From NCBI GenBank assembly GCA_035415725.1, contig DAOOGN010000008.1, positions 6,102-70,101 of the forward strand: a DNA stretch of 64,000 nt, written 5' to 3'. This document shows positions 1 through 8,956 of this stretch, piece after piece (the stretch's first letter is position 1; every line of letters starts with the position of its first letter). The stretch is from DSWT01 sp035415725 (lineage in GTDB: Bacteria; Chloroflexota; Anaerolineae; B4-G1; SLSP01). Under the pieces are notes generated by a model. The model made no database searches, had not been told where the DNA came from, and saw nothing but the letters and a program-made list of their open reading frames with translations. A program made the translations under genes and the position numbers.

Positions 1-948
1 TTTGATATTCACAGTGGTAAAACCCTGTGTATGGTGGGCGAAAGTGGCTGCGGTAAAAGCGTCACCGCCCGCGCCTTGTTACAGATTGTGCATCGGCCTG
101 GGAAAATCGTTGCCGGCGATATCATCCTGCATCGCCAGACAAGCCACAACCAGACTGAGGAGATCAACATCAGTAAGCTGGAGCCGAAGGGGCGCGTCAT
201 TCGCTCGATCCGCGGCAAAGAAATTTCCATGATTTTCCAGGAACCCATGACCTCCCTTAGCCCCATGTATACGGTGGGCAATCAGATCACAGAAACAATC
301 ATGCTGCATACCAGAGTGGACAAAAACCAAGCGCGTGAACGTACACTCGAGATGTTAGAGTTCGTGGGTATTCCTCGTCCGGATCGTATTATTGACGAAT
401 ATCCATTCCGCCTGTCGGGTGGCATGCGCCAACGCGCCATGATTGCTATGGCCTTATCCTGTAACCCTAGCTTGCTCATTGCCGATGAGCCTACAACGGC
501 GTTGGATGTGACGACACAGGCCCAAATCATTGACCTCATGCAGGGTTTGCAAAAAGATTACGATATGGGAATCCTGTTCATCACCCACGACCTGGGCGTG
601 GTTGCGGAAATCGCCGACAATGTAGCCGTCATGTATTTAGGCAATGTCGTTGAATACAGTGATGTGTACACAATTTTTAATGATCCACAGCACCCCTACA
701 CACAAGCATTACTACGATCCATTCCCAAAGTGACCGCCACGCGTGAAAAACTGGAAGTGATTAGAGGTATGGTGCCAAGCCCGTTCCGCCGGCCATCGGG
801 GTGCCCTTTCCACCCACGCTGCACCAAGGCCATGCCCATTTGTTCTCAAGTCGAACCCAAAACCATCAACCTTAACGAAAATCACCAGGTCCATTGTTTA
901 CTGTTTGATGACAGCATTAAAAATCCTGTGCGGGAGATGGCATCATGA
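1..948 (+). CDS. oppD: Oligopeptide/dipeptide ABC transporter ATP-binding protein, OppD/DppD type (5' partial)
   Basis: Cytoplasmic ATPase subunit of a peptide (or oligosaccharide) importer. The window opens inside the gene and 315 residues remain, read from base 1 without a start codon. Walker A GESGCGKS lies at about residue 13, the ABC signature LSGGMRQR at about 139, Walker B LLIADEPTTALD at about 157, and the switch His in ITHDLG. The C-terminal oligopeptide-binding Cys motif GCPFHPRC, typical of the OppD/OppF family, is present. Only about 15-30 N-terminal residues seem to be missing. Its stop overlaps the next start (ATGA at 945-948), so it is translationally coupled to the OppF-type partner. 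The substrate cannot be told from the sequence. Confidence 0.93.
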   Translation, partial: FDIHSGKTLCMVGESGCGKSVTARALLQIVHRPGKIVAGDIILHRQTSHNQTEEINISKLEPKGRVIRSIRGKEISMIFQEPMTSLSPMYTVGNQITETIMLHTRVDKNQARERTLEMLEFVGIPRPDRIIDEYPFRLSGGMRQRAMIAMALSCNPSLLIADEPTTALDVTTQAQIIDLMQGLQKDYDMGILFITHDLGVVAEIADNVAVMYLGNVVEYSDVYTIFNDPQHPYTQALLRSIPKVTATREKLEVIRGMVPSPFRRPSGCPFHPRCTKAMPICSQVEPKTINLNENHQVHCLLFDDSIKNPVREMAS

Positions 949-2009
949 CCGGGGCAATACTACAAAGCCAACTGAGTTCACCATCCCAGAATGGTAAACC
1001 ACTGCTAGAAGTCCATAATCTGAAAATGTATTTCCCGATTGTCAAGGGCCTTTTCGGGAAAATCAGTGGATACGTTAAAGCAGCGGATGAGGTATCTTTC
1101 TTCATCCAACCAGGTGAAACCTTGGGATTAGTAGGAGAGTCTGGGTGTGGAAAAACAACCGTGGGGCGCTGTTTAGTTCGCGCCTACAAACCGACTGACG
1201 GCAGTATCATCTATCAGCTTGCCGATGGGACGAACGTTGACCTGGCGAAAGTTGACGGCAAAGAGCTTCAGACCTACCGTAAAGATATCCGGATGATCTT
1301 TCAAGATCCATATTCATCCCTAAATCCTCGTATGAACGTATTCGAGATTATTAGCGAGGTGCTGCGTGTCAATAACCTGTACTCGCCCAAGGATATGGAG
1401 TATCAGGTAGCAGATATTATGAAGCAATGCGGCCTGCGACCAGAGTATATGCGGCGTTATCCACACGCCTTCTCCGGCGGCGAGCGCCAACGCATCGGGA
1501 TTGCCCGTGCCTTAGTAACATCGCCACGTCTGGTTGTATGCGATGAAGCCGTCTCCGGTTTGGATGTTTCGGTGCGCGCACAAATCCTCAACCTGATGGA
1601 AGACCTGCGCCGCGACATGGACCTCACGTACTTGTTCATCTCTCACGACCTGAGCGTCATTCGCCACATCTGCGATCGCGTGGCGGTGATGTACGTCGGC
1701 AAACTGGTGGAATTGGCAGACGCCAACACGCTTTATACGAATCCGTTGCACCCCTACACCGAGTCCTTGATGTCCGCCGTGCCCATCCCCAACCCGAATT
1801 TGCGCCAGCGTCAAAATCGCATTCGCCTGGAAGGCGAGGTCGCCGATCCCTCCAACCCGCCGTCCGGCTGCTATTTCCACCCGCGCTGCCGCTATGCCCA
1901 AGAGCAGTGCCGCCTCGAAACCCCGGAACTGCGCGACATGGGCAACAACCACACTGTCGCCTGCCACTTCGCTGAGGAACTGGAACTGATCGGCGTCCGC
2001 ATGGCATAA
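945..2009 (+). CDS. oppF: Oligopeptide/dipeptide ABC transporter ATP-binding protein, OppF/DppF type
   Basis: Second ATPase subunit of the same importer, 354 aa, full length for the family. Walker A GESGCGKTT is at about residue 64. The signature FSGGERQRIGIARAL, a Walker B LVVCDEAVSGLD (Ala where Pro is usual in DEPVS), and ISHDLS follow. The C-terminal Cys motif GCYFHPRC is the family hallmark. The start overlaps the oppD stop by 4 bases. The permease and binding-protein genes must lie upstream of the window, because none follows. Substrate specificity is open: the downstream ThuA/Gfo-Idh-MocA pair hints at sugars, but that is only context. Confidence 0.94.
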   Translation: MTGAILQSQLSSPSQNGKPLLEVHNLKMYFPIVKGLFGKISGYVKAADEVSFFIQPGETLGLVGESGCGKTTVGRCLVRAYKPTDGSIIYQLADGTNVDLAKVDGKELQTYRKDIRMIFQDPYSSLNPRMNVFEIISEVLRVNNLYSPKDMEYQVADIMKQCGLRPEYMRRYPHAFSGGERQRIGIARALVTSPRLVVCDEAVSGLDVSVRAQILNLMEDLRRDMDLTYLFISHDLSVIRHICDRVAVMYVGKLVELADANTLYTNPLHPYTESLMSAVPIPNPNLRQRQNRIRLEGEVADPSNPPSGCYFHPRCRYAQEQCRLETPELRDMGNNHTVACHFAEELELIGVRMA

Positions 2010-2276
2010 CCTACAGTTATACTCCTTACACAACCAGTACAAGCAGCAGATTCCGTATGGGTCGTCCTATCCCCCTACCCACCCACAGAAGTCTGGTGCG
2101 TGCTGCTCAAACTGGCTTCCGAGGACACCTATTGCGTCGTCTTCGCCAACTTGCACATGGATATATACAACGCCCAATGGATCATCCACGAAGGCGAGAA
2201 AGCCCCGTTCTCCCAGGCATTTCTGGATCACGTCGCCAGCTTCGGCTGCGACCTTGACCCGAAGAATCTGCCATAA
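2010..2276 (+). pseudogene. Open frame trailing oppF, remnant or non-ATG small gene
   Basis: Right after the oppF stop the same frame stays open for 88 codons, ending in TAA at 2274-2276. From about 2049 its composition looks protein-like (for example SVWVVLSPYPPTEVWCVLL and ending FGCDLDPKNLP). The first ATG is only at 2157 (MDIYNAQW); a GTG sits at 2100. No clear Shine-Dalgarno precedes any of them. It could be a decayed small gene whose 5' end was lost, or a short protein with a non-ATG start. I recognise no family. Confidence 0.3.
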
Positions 2277-2293
2277 ATGAACGTTCACTAACG

Positions 2294-2317
2294 GTCGGAT
2301 GAAAATGACTATCCGAC
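2294..2317. repeat. Short intergenic hairpin
   Basis: Seven-bp arms GTCGGAT / ATCCGAC around a 10-nt loop lie between the oppF trailing frame and the flavodoxin gene. There is no T-tract, so this is not a good intrinsic terminator. It may be a processed or attenuating hairpin. The surrounding bases (GACGACTACCTGACTG style) recur in similar form near 36630-36665. Confidence 0.4.
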
Positions 2318-2351
2318 TGACGACTACCTGACTGCTTCAATGGAGGTTCAC

Positions 2352-2804
2352 ATGAGTACTATTCTCGTACTGTACCACTCGCAAGAATACGGCAACACCG
2401 GCGCGATGGCCGAAGCCGTCGCCGAGGGCGCACGCGCGGCAGGCGCCGCCGTCACGCTGATCAATGCGAACGAGCGGCGTATCACGATGGATGAATATCG
2501 CATGTACGACGCCGTGGCCTTCGGCACGCCGGACTACTTCAGCTATTTCGCCGGCACAATGAAAGTTTTTCTCGACGATTGGTACATCGGCAAAAAGAGC
2601 AATGCGGCGCGGCTATCGGACAAACCTTATGCGCTTTTTCTTTCGCACGGCGGCAGCGGACGGGCGAAACAGCCTTTTGAAGCACTCTTCAAGTCAATGG
2701 GGACGAAGGTGGGCGCCACCGTGACATCACCGGGACACCCAACGCCCGCTATTCTGGAAGCCTGCCGCGCCTTAGGAAAACAACTGGCGCAGGCCGCGCG
2801 CTGA
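2352..2804 (+). CDS. Flavodoxin / NAD(P)H-dependent FMN reductase family protein
   Basis: A 150-aa soluble electron-transfer or FMN-reductase-type protein. The flavodoxin fold shows as MSTILVLYHSQEYGNTGAMA (phosphate-binding loop S-x-E-Y-G-N-T at residues 9-15), then VAFGTPDYFSYFAG and FLSHGGSGRAK, the usual second and third FMN-contacting loops. It is short, like minimal flavodoxins, with no extra domain. I start at ATG 2352 because GGAGG sits 8 bases before it; the in-frame ATG at 2340 lies next to that ribosome site. Its redox partner cannot be named. Confidence 0.85.
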   Translation: MSTILVLYHSQEYGNTGAMAEAVAEGARAAGAAVTLINANERRITMDEYRMYDAVAFGTPDYFSYFAGTMKVFLDDWYIGKKSNAARLSDKPYALFLSHGGSGRAKQPFEALFKSMGTKVGATVTSPGHPTPAILEACRALGKQLAQAAR

Positions 2805-2834
2805 GACTATGGCTGTGGTCAGTCTCTGACCTAC

Positions 2835-2866
2835 CTGGGGCGCGGTCGGAGACCGGCCCGAGCGAG
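2835..2866. repeat. Short dispersed repeat core (GGTCNGAGACCGGCCC family)
   Basis: GCGGTCGGAGACCGGCCCGAGC lies in the 182-bp gap between the flavodoxin and ThuA genes. The same core, with longer flanks, recurs at 26759-26817 and 63589-63644. It contains a small palindrome (CGGTC/GACCG). It looks like a fragment of a dispersed non-coding element. Confidence 0.5.
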
Positions 2867-2986
2867 GGCGCAAGCCGTGCATTAAGACTTTCGCCGTCTC
2901 GGTTCCGATGTAGAATATACCCAGATGCGCGGAGATGCCCTGCGGACATCTCCCGCAAAATTTTGTATCGAACTAAGGAGCTGTGC

Positions 2987-3643
2987 ATGTCTGAATCGAA
3001 AGTGAAAAAAGCAATTTTGGTGTGGGGCGGCTGGATGGGCCACGAACCGGATCAGTGCGTGGCGATCTTCGCACCGTACCTGGAATCCCAGGGCTACGCC
3101 GTCGAAGTTTTCGACACGCTCGACGTCTACCTGAACACCGACAAGATGATGAGCCTCGACCTGATCGTGCCGGTGTGGACGATGGGCACGATCACCCCCG
3201 AACAGGAACGAGGTCTCTTGAACGCCGTCAAAAGCGGCGTGGGCATCGCCGGCTGGCACGGCGGGATGGGCGATTCGTTCCGCAACAATGTTGACTACCA
3301 GTTCATGGTCGGCGGGCAGTGGGTGGCCCATCCGGGCGGCGTCATCGACTATCGCGTCAACATCATCAGCGCCGATCCTATCGTAGCAGGCCTGGATGAC
3401 TTCGATATGCACTCGGAGCAATACTATATGCACGTCGATCCCTCCAACGAGGTGCTGGCGACGACCACCTTCAACGGCGACCACGCTTACTGGATCGACG
3501 GCGTCGTCATGCCCGTCGCGTGGAAGCGGAAGTACGGTCAGGGGCGCGTCTTCTACGCCTCCGTCGGCCACGTCGCCAAGGATTTCGAGGTGCCAGAGGC
3601 ACTCGAAATGGTGAAACGCGGCATGTTGTGGGCGAGTCAATAA
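2987..3643 (+). CDS. ThuA-like domain protein
   Basis: A 218-aa protein of the trehalose-utilisation ThuA-like (class I glutamine amidotransferase-like fold) family. The N-terminus KKAILVWGGWMGHEPDQC and the central VKSGVGIAGWHGGMGDSF (the G-x-H-G-G turn) match the family pattern. Later conserved pieces are GGQWVAHPGG and the C-terminal KYGQGRVFYASVGHVAKDF, which is nearly diagnostic. The start at ATG 2987 is preceded by AAGGAG. It lies 51 bp upstream of a Gfo/Idh/MocA oxidoreductase. ThuA is commonly paired with such enzymes in sugar (keto-sugar) catabolism, so a joint role is likely but unproven. No signal peptide. Confidence 0.88.
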   Translation: MSESKVKKAILVWGGWMGHEPDQCVAIFAPYLESQGYAVEVFDTLDVYLNTDKMMSLDLIVPVWTMGTITPEQERGLLNAVKSGVGIAGWHGGMGDSFRNNVDYQFMVGGQWVAHPGGVIDYRVNIISADPIVAGLDDFDMHSEQYYMHVDPSNEVLATTTFNGDHAYWIDGVVMPVAWKRKYGQGRVFYASVGHVAKDFEVPEALEMVKRGMLWASQ

Positions 3644-3694
3644 ACGAATGAGCAAATCGGCGAATCAGCGAAAACTAAGAACAAGAGGGACTTG

Positions 3695-4798
3695 ATGAAC
3701 AAAACGAAGATTGGCGTGATCGGTTGCGGCAACATTAGCGGGATTTATCTGCAAGCGGATAAGGTCTTCGAAATTCTGGAGACGGTCGCCTGCGCCGACC
3801 TGGTGATGGAGAGGGCGCGCGCACAGGCGGAGAAACACCACATCGCGCGCGCCTGTACGGTGGATGAACTCCTGGCCGATCCCGAAATCGAGATCGTCGT
3901 CAACCTCACCATCCCCAATGCGCACTACGAGGTGGCAATGGCCGCGGTGGAGGCCGGAAAATCGGTTCACAACGAAAAGCCGCTGACCATCACGCGCGAG
4001 CAAGGCAAGGCGCTCCTGGCGGCGGCGCAGGCAAAAGGCGTGCGCGTGGGTGGCGCGCCGGATACCTTCCTGGGTGGCGGCATCCAAACCTGTCGCAAGC
4101 TCATCGATGACGGCTGGATTGGCGAACCCATCGGTGCGACGGCCTTCATGATGTGTCACGGGCATGAAAGCTGGCATCCTGCTCCAGAGTTCTACTACAA
4201 AGTCGGCGGCGGGCCGCTGTTCGACATGGGGCCGTACTACCTCACGGCGCTGGTCAACCTGATGGGGCCGGTACAAGCCGTGAGCGGCGCGACGCGCATC
4301 ACCTTCCCCACACGCACGATTACCAGCCAGCCACTGCACGGCACCGTCATCCAGGTGGAAGTGCCCACGCACGTCGTCGGCACGCTCGAATTCACCAACG
4401 GTGCGATCGGCACGATCATCACCAGCTTCGATGTGTGGGCCGCCGAACTGCCGCGCATCGAAATCTACGGCACAGAGGGCACGCTCAGCGTCCCCGATCC
4501 CAACACCTTCGGCGGGCCAGTGCGGGTGCGCCGGGCGGGCGCGTCCGAGTGGAGCGAGATTCCGCTCACGCACGGTTATGCGGAGAACAGCCGGGGCATC
4601 GGCGTGGCAGACATGGCCTACGCGCTGCGCTCCGGGCGTCCCCACCGCGCCAGTGGCGAACTGGCCTACCACGTTCTCGACATCATGCACGCCATCCACG
4701 ACGCGGCGCGCGCCGGCCGTCGCGTGACGTTGGAGAGCACCTGTGAGCGCCCGGCCCCGCTTCCGCTCGGTCTGCAGCCAGGGCTGCTGGACGCCTAG
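3695..4798 (+). CDS. Gfo/Idh/MocA family NAD(P)-dependent oxidoreductase
   Basis: A 367-aa cytoplasmic sugar or cyclitol dehydrogenase. The N-terminal Rossmann motif IGVIGCGNISGIY is at residues 5-17. The catalytic family motif EKPLT (Lys of EKP) is in the VHNEKPLTITREQGK stretch near residue 95. The C-terminal alpha/beta domain contains GGGPLFDMGPYYL, with Asp and Tyr at the usual active-site positions. I start at ATG 3695 rather than the TTG just before it, because GAGGGA has normal spacing to the ATG. It probably works with the ThuA-like protein upstream. The exact sugar substrate cannot be read from the sequence. Confidence 0.9.
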   Translation: MNKTKIGVIGCGNISGIYLQADKVFEILETVACADLVMERARAQAEKHHIARACTVDELLADPEIEIVVNLTIPNAHYEVAMAAVEAGKSVHNEKPLTITREQGKALLAAAQAKGVRVGGAPDTFLGGGIQTCRKLIDDGWIGEPIGATAFMMCHGHESWHPAPEFYYKVGGGPLFDMGPYYLTALVNLMGPVQAVSGATRITFPTRTITSQPLHGTVIQVEVPTHVVGTLEFTNGAIGTIITSFDVWAAELPRIEIYGTEGTLSVPDPNTFGGPVRVRRAGASEWSEIPLTHGYAENSRGIGVADMAYALRSGRPHRASGELAYHVLDIMHAIHDAARAGRRVTLESTCERPAPLPLGLQPGLLDA

Positions 4799-4980
4799 CA
4801 GTGCTCAAGGGGATCGAAATGCCCCCTGCACCGTTGGCTTCATATTCGGTCAGCGGACTAAGCAGATTCTGTGCCGGCCAACAAAATGTTGGACACGCGG
4901 TTAAATTCGTTTCCACCGCTGAGCACGCTGAGGACGCAGAGAAATAGCCATAGCGAGTGAACACGGATAAGGCCAACACC

Positions 4981-6447
4981 ATGAAAATCATGATGATCGC
5001 TGCGGAATGTGCACCGTTCGCCAAAACCGGCGGACTGGCCGATGTGGTAGAGGCGCTGCCCATCGCGCTGCACGCGCTCGGCCACGAGGTCAGCGTCGTG
5101 ATGCCCAAATACGGCAGTATCGACGTCCACCAACACCCGATCACGCCCTTCTTCGACCAAATGGACGTGTGGATGGGCAATGCCGAAGAATGGTGCGCCG
5201 TCCGCACCACCTCCATGCACGGCGTTCCCGTGTACTTCATCGAAGCGGACAAATACTTCGCCCGCCCCGGCCTGTATCACGACGCGGATTTCCACGACTA
5301 CGGCGACAATCCGCGTCGTTTCGCCTTCCTCACCCGCGCGGGGCTACAACTGGCCCATGACGCCGGCTTCGACGCGGACATTGTCCACGTCCACGACTGG
5401 CATACGGCGCTGGCGGCGGCCTACCTCAAAGTGTGGCACTGGAACGATGCCGTGCTCGGCAAAACGGCGAGCGTCCTCACCATCCACAACATCGGCTACC
5501 AGGGTGTCTACGGCGCGGAGCACTACGACTACATCGGCCTGCAATGGAGCAACTTCACGGCGGACAAGCTCGAAGACCACGGGCAGATCAACTTCCTCAA
5601 GGGCGGCATTCAGTATGCGGACCTCGTCACCACCGTCAGCCCCACTTACGCGGACGAGACGCGCACACCGGAATACGCCCACGGTCTGGCCCCCTACCTC
5701 AACGACAAAGGCGCGAATTACATCGGCATTCTCAACGGCGTGGACTACACCCAGTGGAATCCCGCCACCGACCGGCTGATCCCGGCGACGTTCTCGGCGG
5801 ATGACCTCAGCGGCAAAGCCGTGTGCAAACGCGAGCTACAAAAACGCTTCATGCTGAACGTCGATCCGGCAGTACCCATCGTCGGCGTGGTCAGCCGGTT
5901 TGCCGAGCAGAAAGGGCTGGATTTGCTGGCGGCCGCTGTCGAAGCCATCGTCAATACGATGCAGGTGCAAGTCGTCGTCCTGGGAGCGGGCGATAAGGGG
6001 CTGGAAGCCTTCTACGGCGGACTGCCGGCGCGTTATCCGGGACGCATCGGCAGTTACATCGGCTACGACAACACCCTGGCACACTGGATCGAAGCCGGGG
6101 CGGACTTCTTCATCATGCCGTCGCGCTACGAACCGTGCGGCCTTAACCAGATTTACTCGCTCAAGTACGGCACACTGCCCATCGTGCGCCACACCGGCGG
6201 CCTGGCGGACACCGTCGAGCCATACGACGAGGCCACCGGTGACGGCACCGGCTTCACATTTTGGGAACCCAGCGCCCACGCCGTCTACTACGCCGTCGGC
6301 TGGGCCGTGAGTACCTACTATGACCGCAAACCGCACATGGCGCGTATGATCCAAAAGGCTATGGCGCAGAACTTCTCATGGGAAGAAAGCGCCAGGGCGT
6401 ATGTCGATGCTTATGAGCGAGCAATCAAAAACAAACAAGCGGGCTGA
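4981..6447 (+). CDS. glgA: Glycogen synthase (ADP-glucose-dependent, GT5)
   Basis: A 488-aa glycosyltransferase that extends alpha-1,4-glucan from ADP-glucose in the cytoplasm. The N-terminus MKIMMIAAECAPFAKTGGLA puts the catalytic Lys of KTGGLADV at residue 15, exactly where E. coli GlgA has it. That supports ATG 4981 over the GTG at 4957. Further GT5 motifs are VHDWHTALAA, LTIHNIGYQG, LNGVDYTQWNP, GVVSRFAEQKGLD and the C-terminal PSRYEPCGLNQIYSLKYGT. Full length. It runs convergently with the homoserine dehydrogenase gene. The 180-bp gap before it holds a GAGCACGCTGAGGACGCAGAG-type intergenic word repeat and no clear promoter. Confidence 0.96.
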   Translation: MKIMMIAAECAPFAKTGGLADVVEALPIALHALGHEVSVVMPKYGSIDVHQHPITPFFDQMDVWMGNAEEWCAVRTTSMHGVPVYFIEADKYFARPGLYHDADFHDYGDNPRRFAFLTRAGLQLAHDAGFDADIVHVHDWHTALAAAYLKVWHWNDAVLGKTASVLTIHNIGYQGVYGAEHYDYIGLQWSNFTADKLEDHGQINFLKGGIQYADLVTTVSPTYADETRTPEYAHGLAPYLNDKGANYIGILNGVDYTQWNPATDRLIPATFSADDLSGKAVCKRELQKRFMLNVDPAVPIVGVVSRFAEQKGLDLLAAAVEAIVNTMQVQVVVLGAGDKGLEAFYGGLPARYPGRIGSYIGYDNTLAHWIEAGADFFIMPSRYEPCGLNQIYSLKYGTLPIVRHTGGLADTVEPYDEATGDGTGFTFWEPSAHAVYYAVGWAVSTYYDRKPHMARMIQKAMAQNFSWEESARAYVDAYERAIKNKQAG

Positions 6448-6449
6448 TT

Positions 6450-6539
6450 TGTGCTATACTTGAGGTAACAAGCATACGCACAGTGTCTCCGACCGCAACG
6501 CCTGCGCCGCCAATCACCGTGATCGGCAACGCGACGCTA
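6450..6539 (+). pseudogene. Possible 5' remnant of a PfkB-type kinase gene
   Basis: A TATACT box lies at about 6463. It is followed by GTG at 6483 encoding a short peptide containing PPITVIGNATL. This resembles the first strand of PfkB-family sugar kinases (ITVIGNATLD). The similarity stops exactly at the end of the convergent hom gene, so a deletion or rearrangement may have joined them. The stretch is too short for certainty and may be chance. Confidence 0.22.
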
Positions 6540-7571
6540 GGCGCCGTAAATGTCCAGCAAATCCCGCAGCATCGTCATGGCCGAAGGCACCGGGTTTGGC
6601 TCGTCGATGATCGCGGTGATGACGCCGTAGATGTCGGTGGTGTAGACAACGCCCATCTGCTTGCGTCCGAGCCGCCCCAGCGGATGTTCTGGTGACAGCC
6701 GCGTGGGAGCGACAGAAAGCCCATAGTCGCCGTCCGGTTGGCGTTCGGCGCAGGCGAGCAGACGATAGCAACAGCCTTCCCGGCGCGCGGACGCCAGTTC
6801 CTCCGCACCGACTGCGGCAATGCCGCTGCGCGCGACGCCGTCCAAGGTGGCAGGATAGTCCAACACGGCGTTCGCCAGGATGACAAGTTTCGCCGCCGCG
6901 TCCCAGCCGTCCAAATCCCACGCCGCATCCGCTTCGAGTACGCCTTCGGCACGTGCCCGTTCGAGCGCTGCATCCCACGCGACGCCGTCGGCGAGCATGT
7001 CCATCACGTAGCCCGTGACCAGATTGGGCACCGTCTCGATGCGCTGCACGATGGCGCCGCGCAAGTCCCGTGCGCCCAGGTTGATCGCCGGCAGACCGCC
7101 CGCGACCGTGCCGTCGAAACGCAGTTGCACGCCGTTCGCCTTTGCCAGGTCGTGCAATTCGCGGTAGGCCACCACCAGCGGGCCTTTGTCCGGTGCGACG
7201 ACGTGCATCCCCTGGCGCATCGCGGCGCGGATGCAACTCAGTCCCGGCTCAGCACCTTTGTCCAAGTTGACGGGCAGCGCTTCCAGCAACAGATCAGCAT
7301 CCGCCGCTTCAACCAGCGACAGCGCGTCCCAACCTCCACGTCCCGCGCCGGGATACGCACTGACCGAGCCGCCGTCCCGCTTGAGCTGCGCGACACGCCG
7401 CGGGTCAAGTCCATGCCCATCGTAGGCCGCGCCGCGACTGTCCGCCGCCCCCACAAGCACCAGTTCGAGGCTATACCGCTCGCGCAGCAACGGCGTTTTT
7501 TCGGCGATCACTTCACAAAAGCGGCGTCCCAGGTTTCCCAAGCCAACGAGCACGTAACGTATTGTTTGCAT
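6537..7571 (-). CDS. hom: Homoserine dehydrogenase
   Basis: A 344-aa NAD(P)-dependent enzyme converting aspartate semialdehyde to homoserine (threonine/methionine branch). The Rossmann motif VLVGLGNLGRRF is at the N-terminus. The homoserine-binding motifs APDKGPL, GTVAGGLPAI and DLDGWDAAAKLVILANA (catalytic Asp and Lys) follow in order. There is no C-terminal ACT domain, so this is the short, feedback-insensitive architecture. I use the ATG at 7571, preceded by GAGGGGGG, rather than the in-frame start 15 bases upstream. It is convergent with glgA. The 89-bp gap upstream of the phosphodiesterase carries GAATCAGCGAATGAGCGAA-type repeat words. Confidence 0.9.
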   Translation of the reverse strand: MQTIRYVLVGLGNLGRRFCEVIAEKTPLLRERYSLELVLVGAADSRGAAYDGHGLDPRRVAQLKRDGGSVSAYPGAGRGGWDALSLVEAADADLLLEALPVNLDKGAEPGLSCIRAAMRQGMHVVAPDKGPLVVAYRELHDLAKANGVQLRFDGTVAGGLPAINLGARDLRGAIVQRIETVPNLVTGYVMDMLADGVAWDAALERARAEGVLEADAAWDLDGWDAAAKLVILANAVLDYPATLDGVARSGIAAVGAEELASARREGCCYRLLACAERQPDGDYGLSVAPTRLSPEHPLGRLGRKQMGVVYTTDIYGVITAIIDEPNPVPSAMTMLRDLLDIYGA

Positions 7572-7660
7572 TGAATCCCCCCTCAAGAATTAAGAATCAG
7601 CGAATGAGCGAATTACGAGCCGGCATCCAACTGCGAGCATCAAGCATCCAGTTTCGAGTT

Positions 7661-8956
7661 TCAAGCATCCAGCCGCACTGCCAATAACGGAACGAGCATC
7701 TCCTGCGATGTCAATCCGCCGTGACGGCCGAGCATTGGCTGTTTCTTGAGTAATTCCTCGGCGCGCGCGAAATAGGCGTCGCCGATAGCAATGCCGACGA
7801 TGTCGCCCAGGCGGTGCGGCACTTCGGCGTAAGGGATGCCCGGTCCAAGCAAGCCACTGCGCAAAACTTCATCTTGCGACAGAAAGACAAATTGATGCGA
7901 GAAGTGCTCATCCAGGTACTGCCGCACCATCTCATAGCGCCCGTCGCGAATGTAGAAGAAGGGTACGCGCGACTCTCCCAACGGCGGCACAAACAGCGCG
8001 TCGAGCAGCGCGGGATGCCGGTCCAGCAGGATTGCGGAGCCGGGCGGCGTGGTGATCTGACCGTGGTCGGCGGTCAAGAGTAGCAGCGTCCCCGCGCGGG
8101 CGGCGGGCGCGAGCCGGTTGAGGAAGATTTCCTCCATCAGCAGTGCCAGCGAGACGATTTCCGCGTCGCCGGATTCATCGAGCGGGCCGAGGCGGTGCGC
8201 CAGCGTGTCCACGGCGTTCCAGTATGCACTGACGAAGCTGCGTCCAGGGCGCTGCTCCAGGATACGCCGCAGCATCAGCCAGAAGTCGGAGGCCGTCGCG
8301 TAGCCGAACACATCCTGCATTCCCCGGTTGTGCATCAGAGAAAGTGGCGTCTTGACAAATCCATCCAACGTGAGGGCATAGGAGGCTACATCCTGCGCGG
8401 CGAGCAGTTGCCCAAGCGCGGGGACGGGCAGGAACTTCTCCGCTTCGAAGCCCCATTCGGCCAGAGTGCCGGTGAACGGCCTGAGGATCGTCGAGAAGCT
8501 GATCGACTCCACCGCCATCTGCCACTCGCGCAGGAACATGCTGTAGGCCAGCAGCCCGTGTTCCAGCGGCGGACGGCCAGTGTGAAGGGTGCTCAGGACG
8601 CTGTTAGTGGTCGAAAGGAAGGTCGTGGTGATCGGCCACAGCCGTCCCTGCGCCGCCAGACGGTGAAAGACGAGGTCAGGGCGCCGGGACATCACGTCTT
8701 GCAGTTGCCCCCAGCCCAGGGCATCGATCACCACCAGCACGACGCGCTGCACGCCATCCAGCAATCCGTCGAGCAGATCGCCACGCAGTGGCGGGAGCAC
8801 ACCGGGTAGCGTCACGCCTAACGCCTGTCCCACCGTCGCCGCGAGGTTGCCCACCGAAAGTCCCTCGTAGCGCGGCCAGACGAAATGTTCCGGCAGCGAG
8901 GGAGCGCCGTCGGGTCGGTAAGCGCGTAGATCACGTTCTAAAGTCGTTGTGTCCAT
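7661..8956 (-). CDS. Alkaline-phosphatase-superfamily phosphodiesterase/nucleotide pyrophosphatase-like protein
   Basis: A 431-aa metal-dependent phosphohydrolase of the type I phosphodiesterase / nucleotide pyrophosphatase branch. The first metal-site Asp is in VVLVVIDALGWG (about residue 98). The nucleophile region is ITTTFLSTTNSVLSTLHTG, with Thr/Ser candidates. A distal metal site is the ADHGQITT motif. SAYWNAVDTLAHRLGP carries the additional Asp/His pair seen in the superfamily. There is no signal peptide, so it acts in the cytoplasm. GGAGA precedes the ATG. The substrate is unknown; related proteins are often annotated only as 'alkaline phosphatase family'. Confidence 0.85.
   Translation of the reverse strand: MDTTTLERDLRAYRPDGAPSLPEHFVWPRYEGLSVGNLAATVGQALGVTLPGVLPPLRGDLLDGLLDGVQRVVLVVIDALGWGQLQDVMSRRPDLVFHRLAAQGRLWPITTTFLSTTNSVLSTLHTGRPPLEHGLLAYSMFLREWQMAVESISFSTILRPFTGTLAEWGFEAEKFLPVPALGQLLAAQDVASYALTLDGFVKTPLSLMHNRGMQDVFGYATASDFWLMLRRILEQRPGRSFVSAYWNAVDTLAHRLGPLDESGDAEIVSLALLMEEIFLNRLAPAARAGTLLLLTADHGQITTPPGSAILLDRHPALLDALFVPPLGESRVPFFYIRDGRYEMVRQYLDEHFSHQFVFLSQDEVLRSGLLGPGIPYAEVPHRLGDIVGIAIGDAYFARAEELLKKQPMLGRHGGLTSQEMLVPLLAVRLDA

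Noticed and set aside
7186..7425. Open frames on the opposite strand of hom, glgA, murA and similar genes
   Set aside because: They are shadows of strongly coding frames in GC-rich DNA, with Arg/Pro/Ser-rich composition and no ribosome sites.
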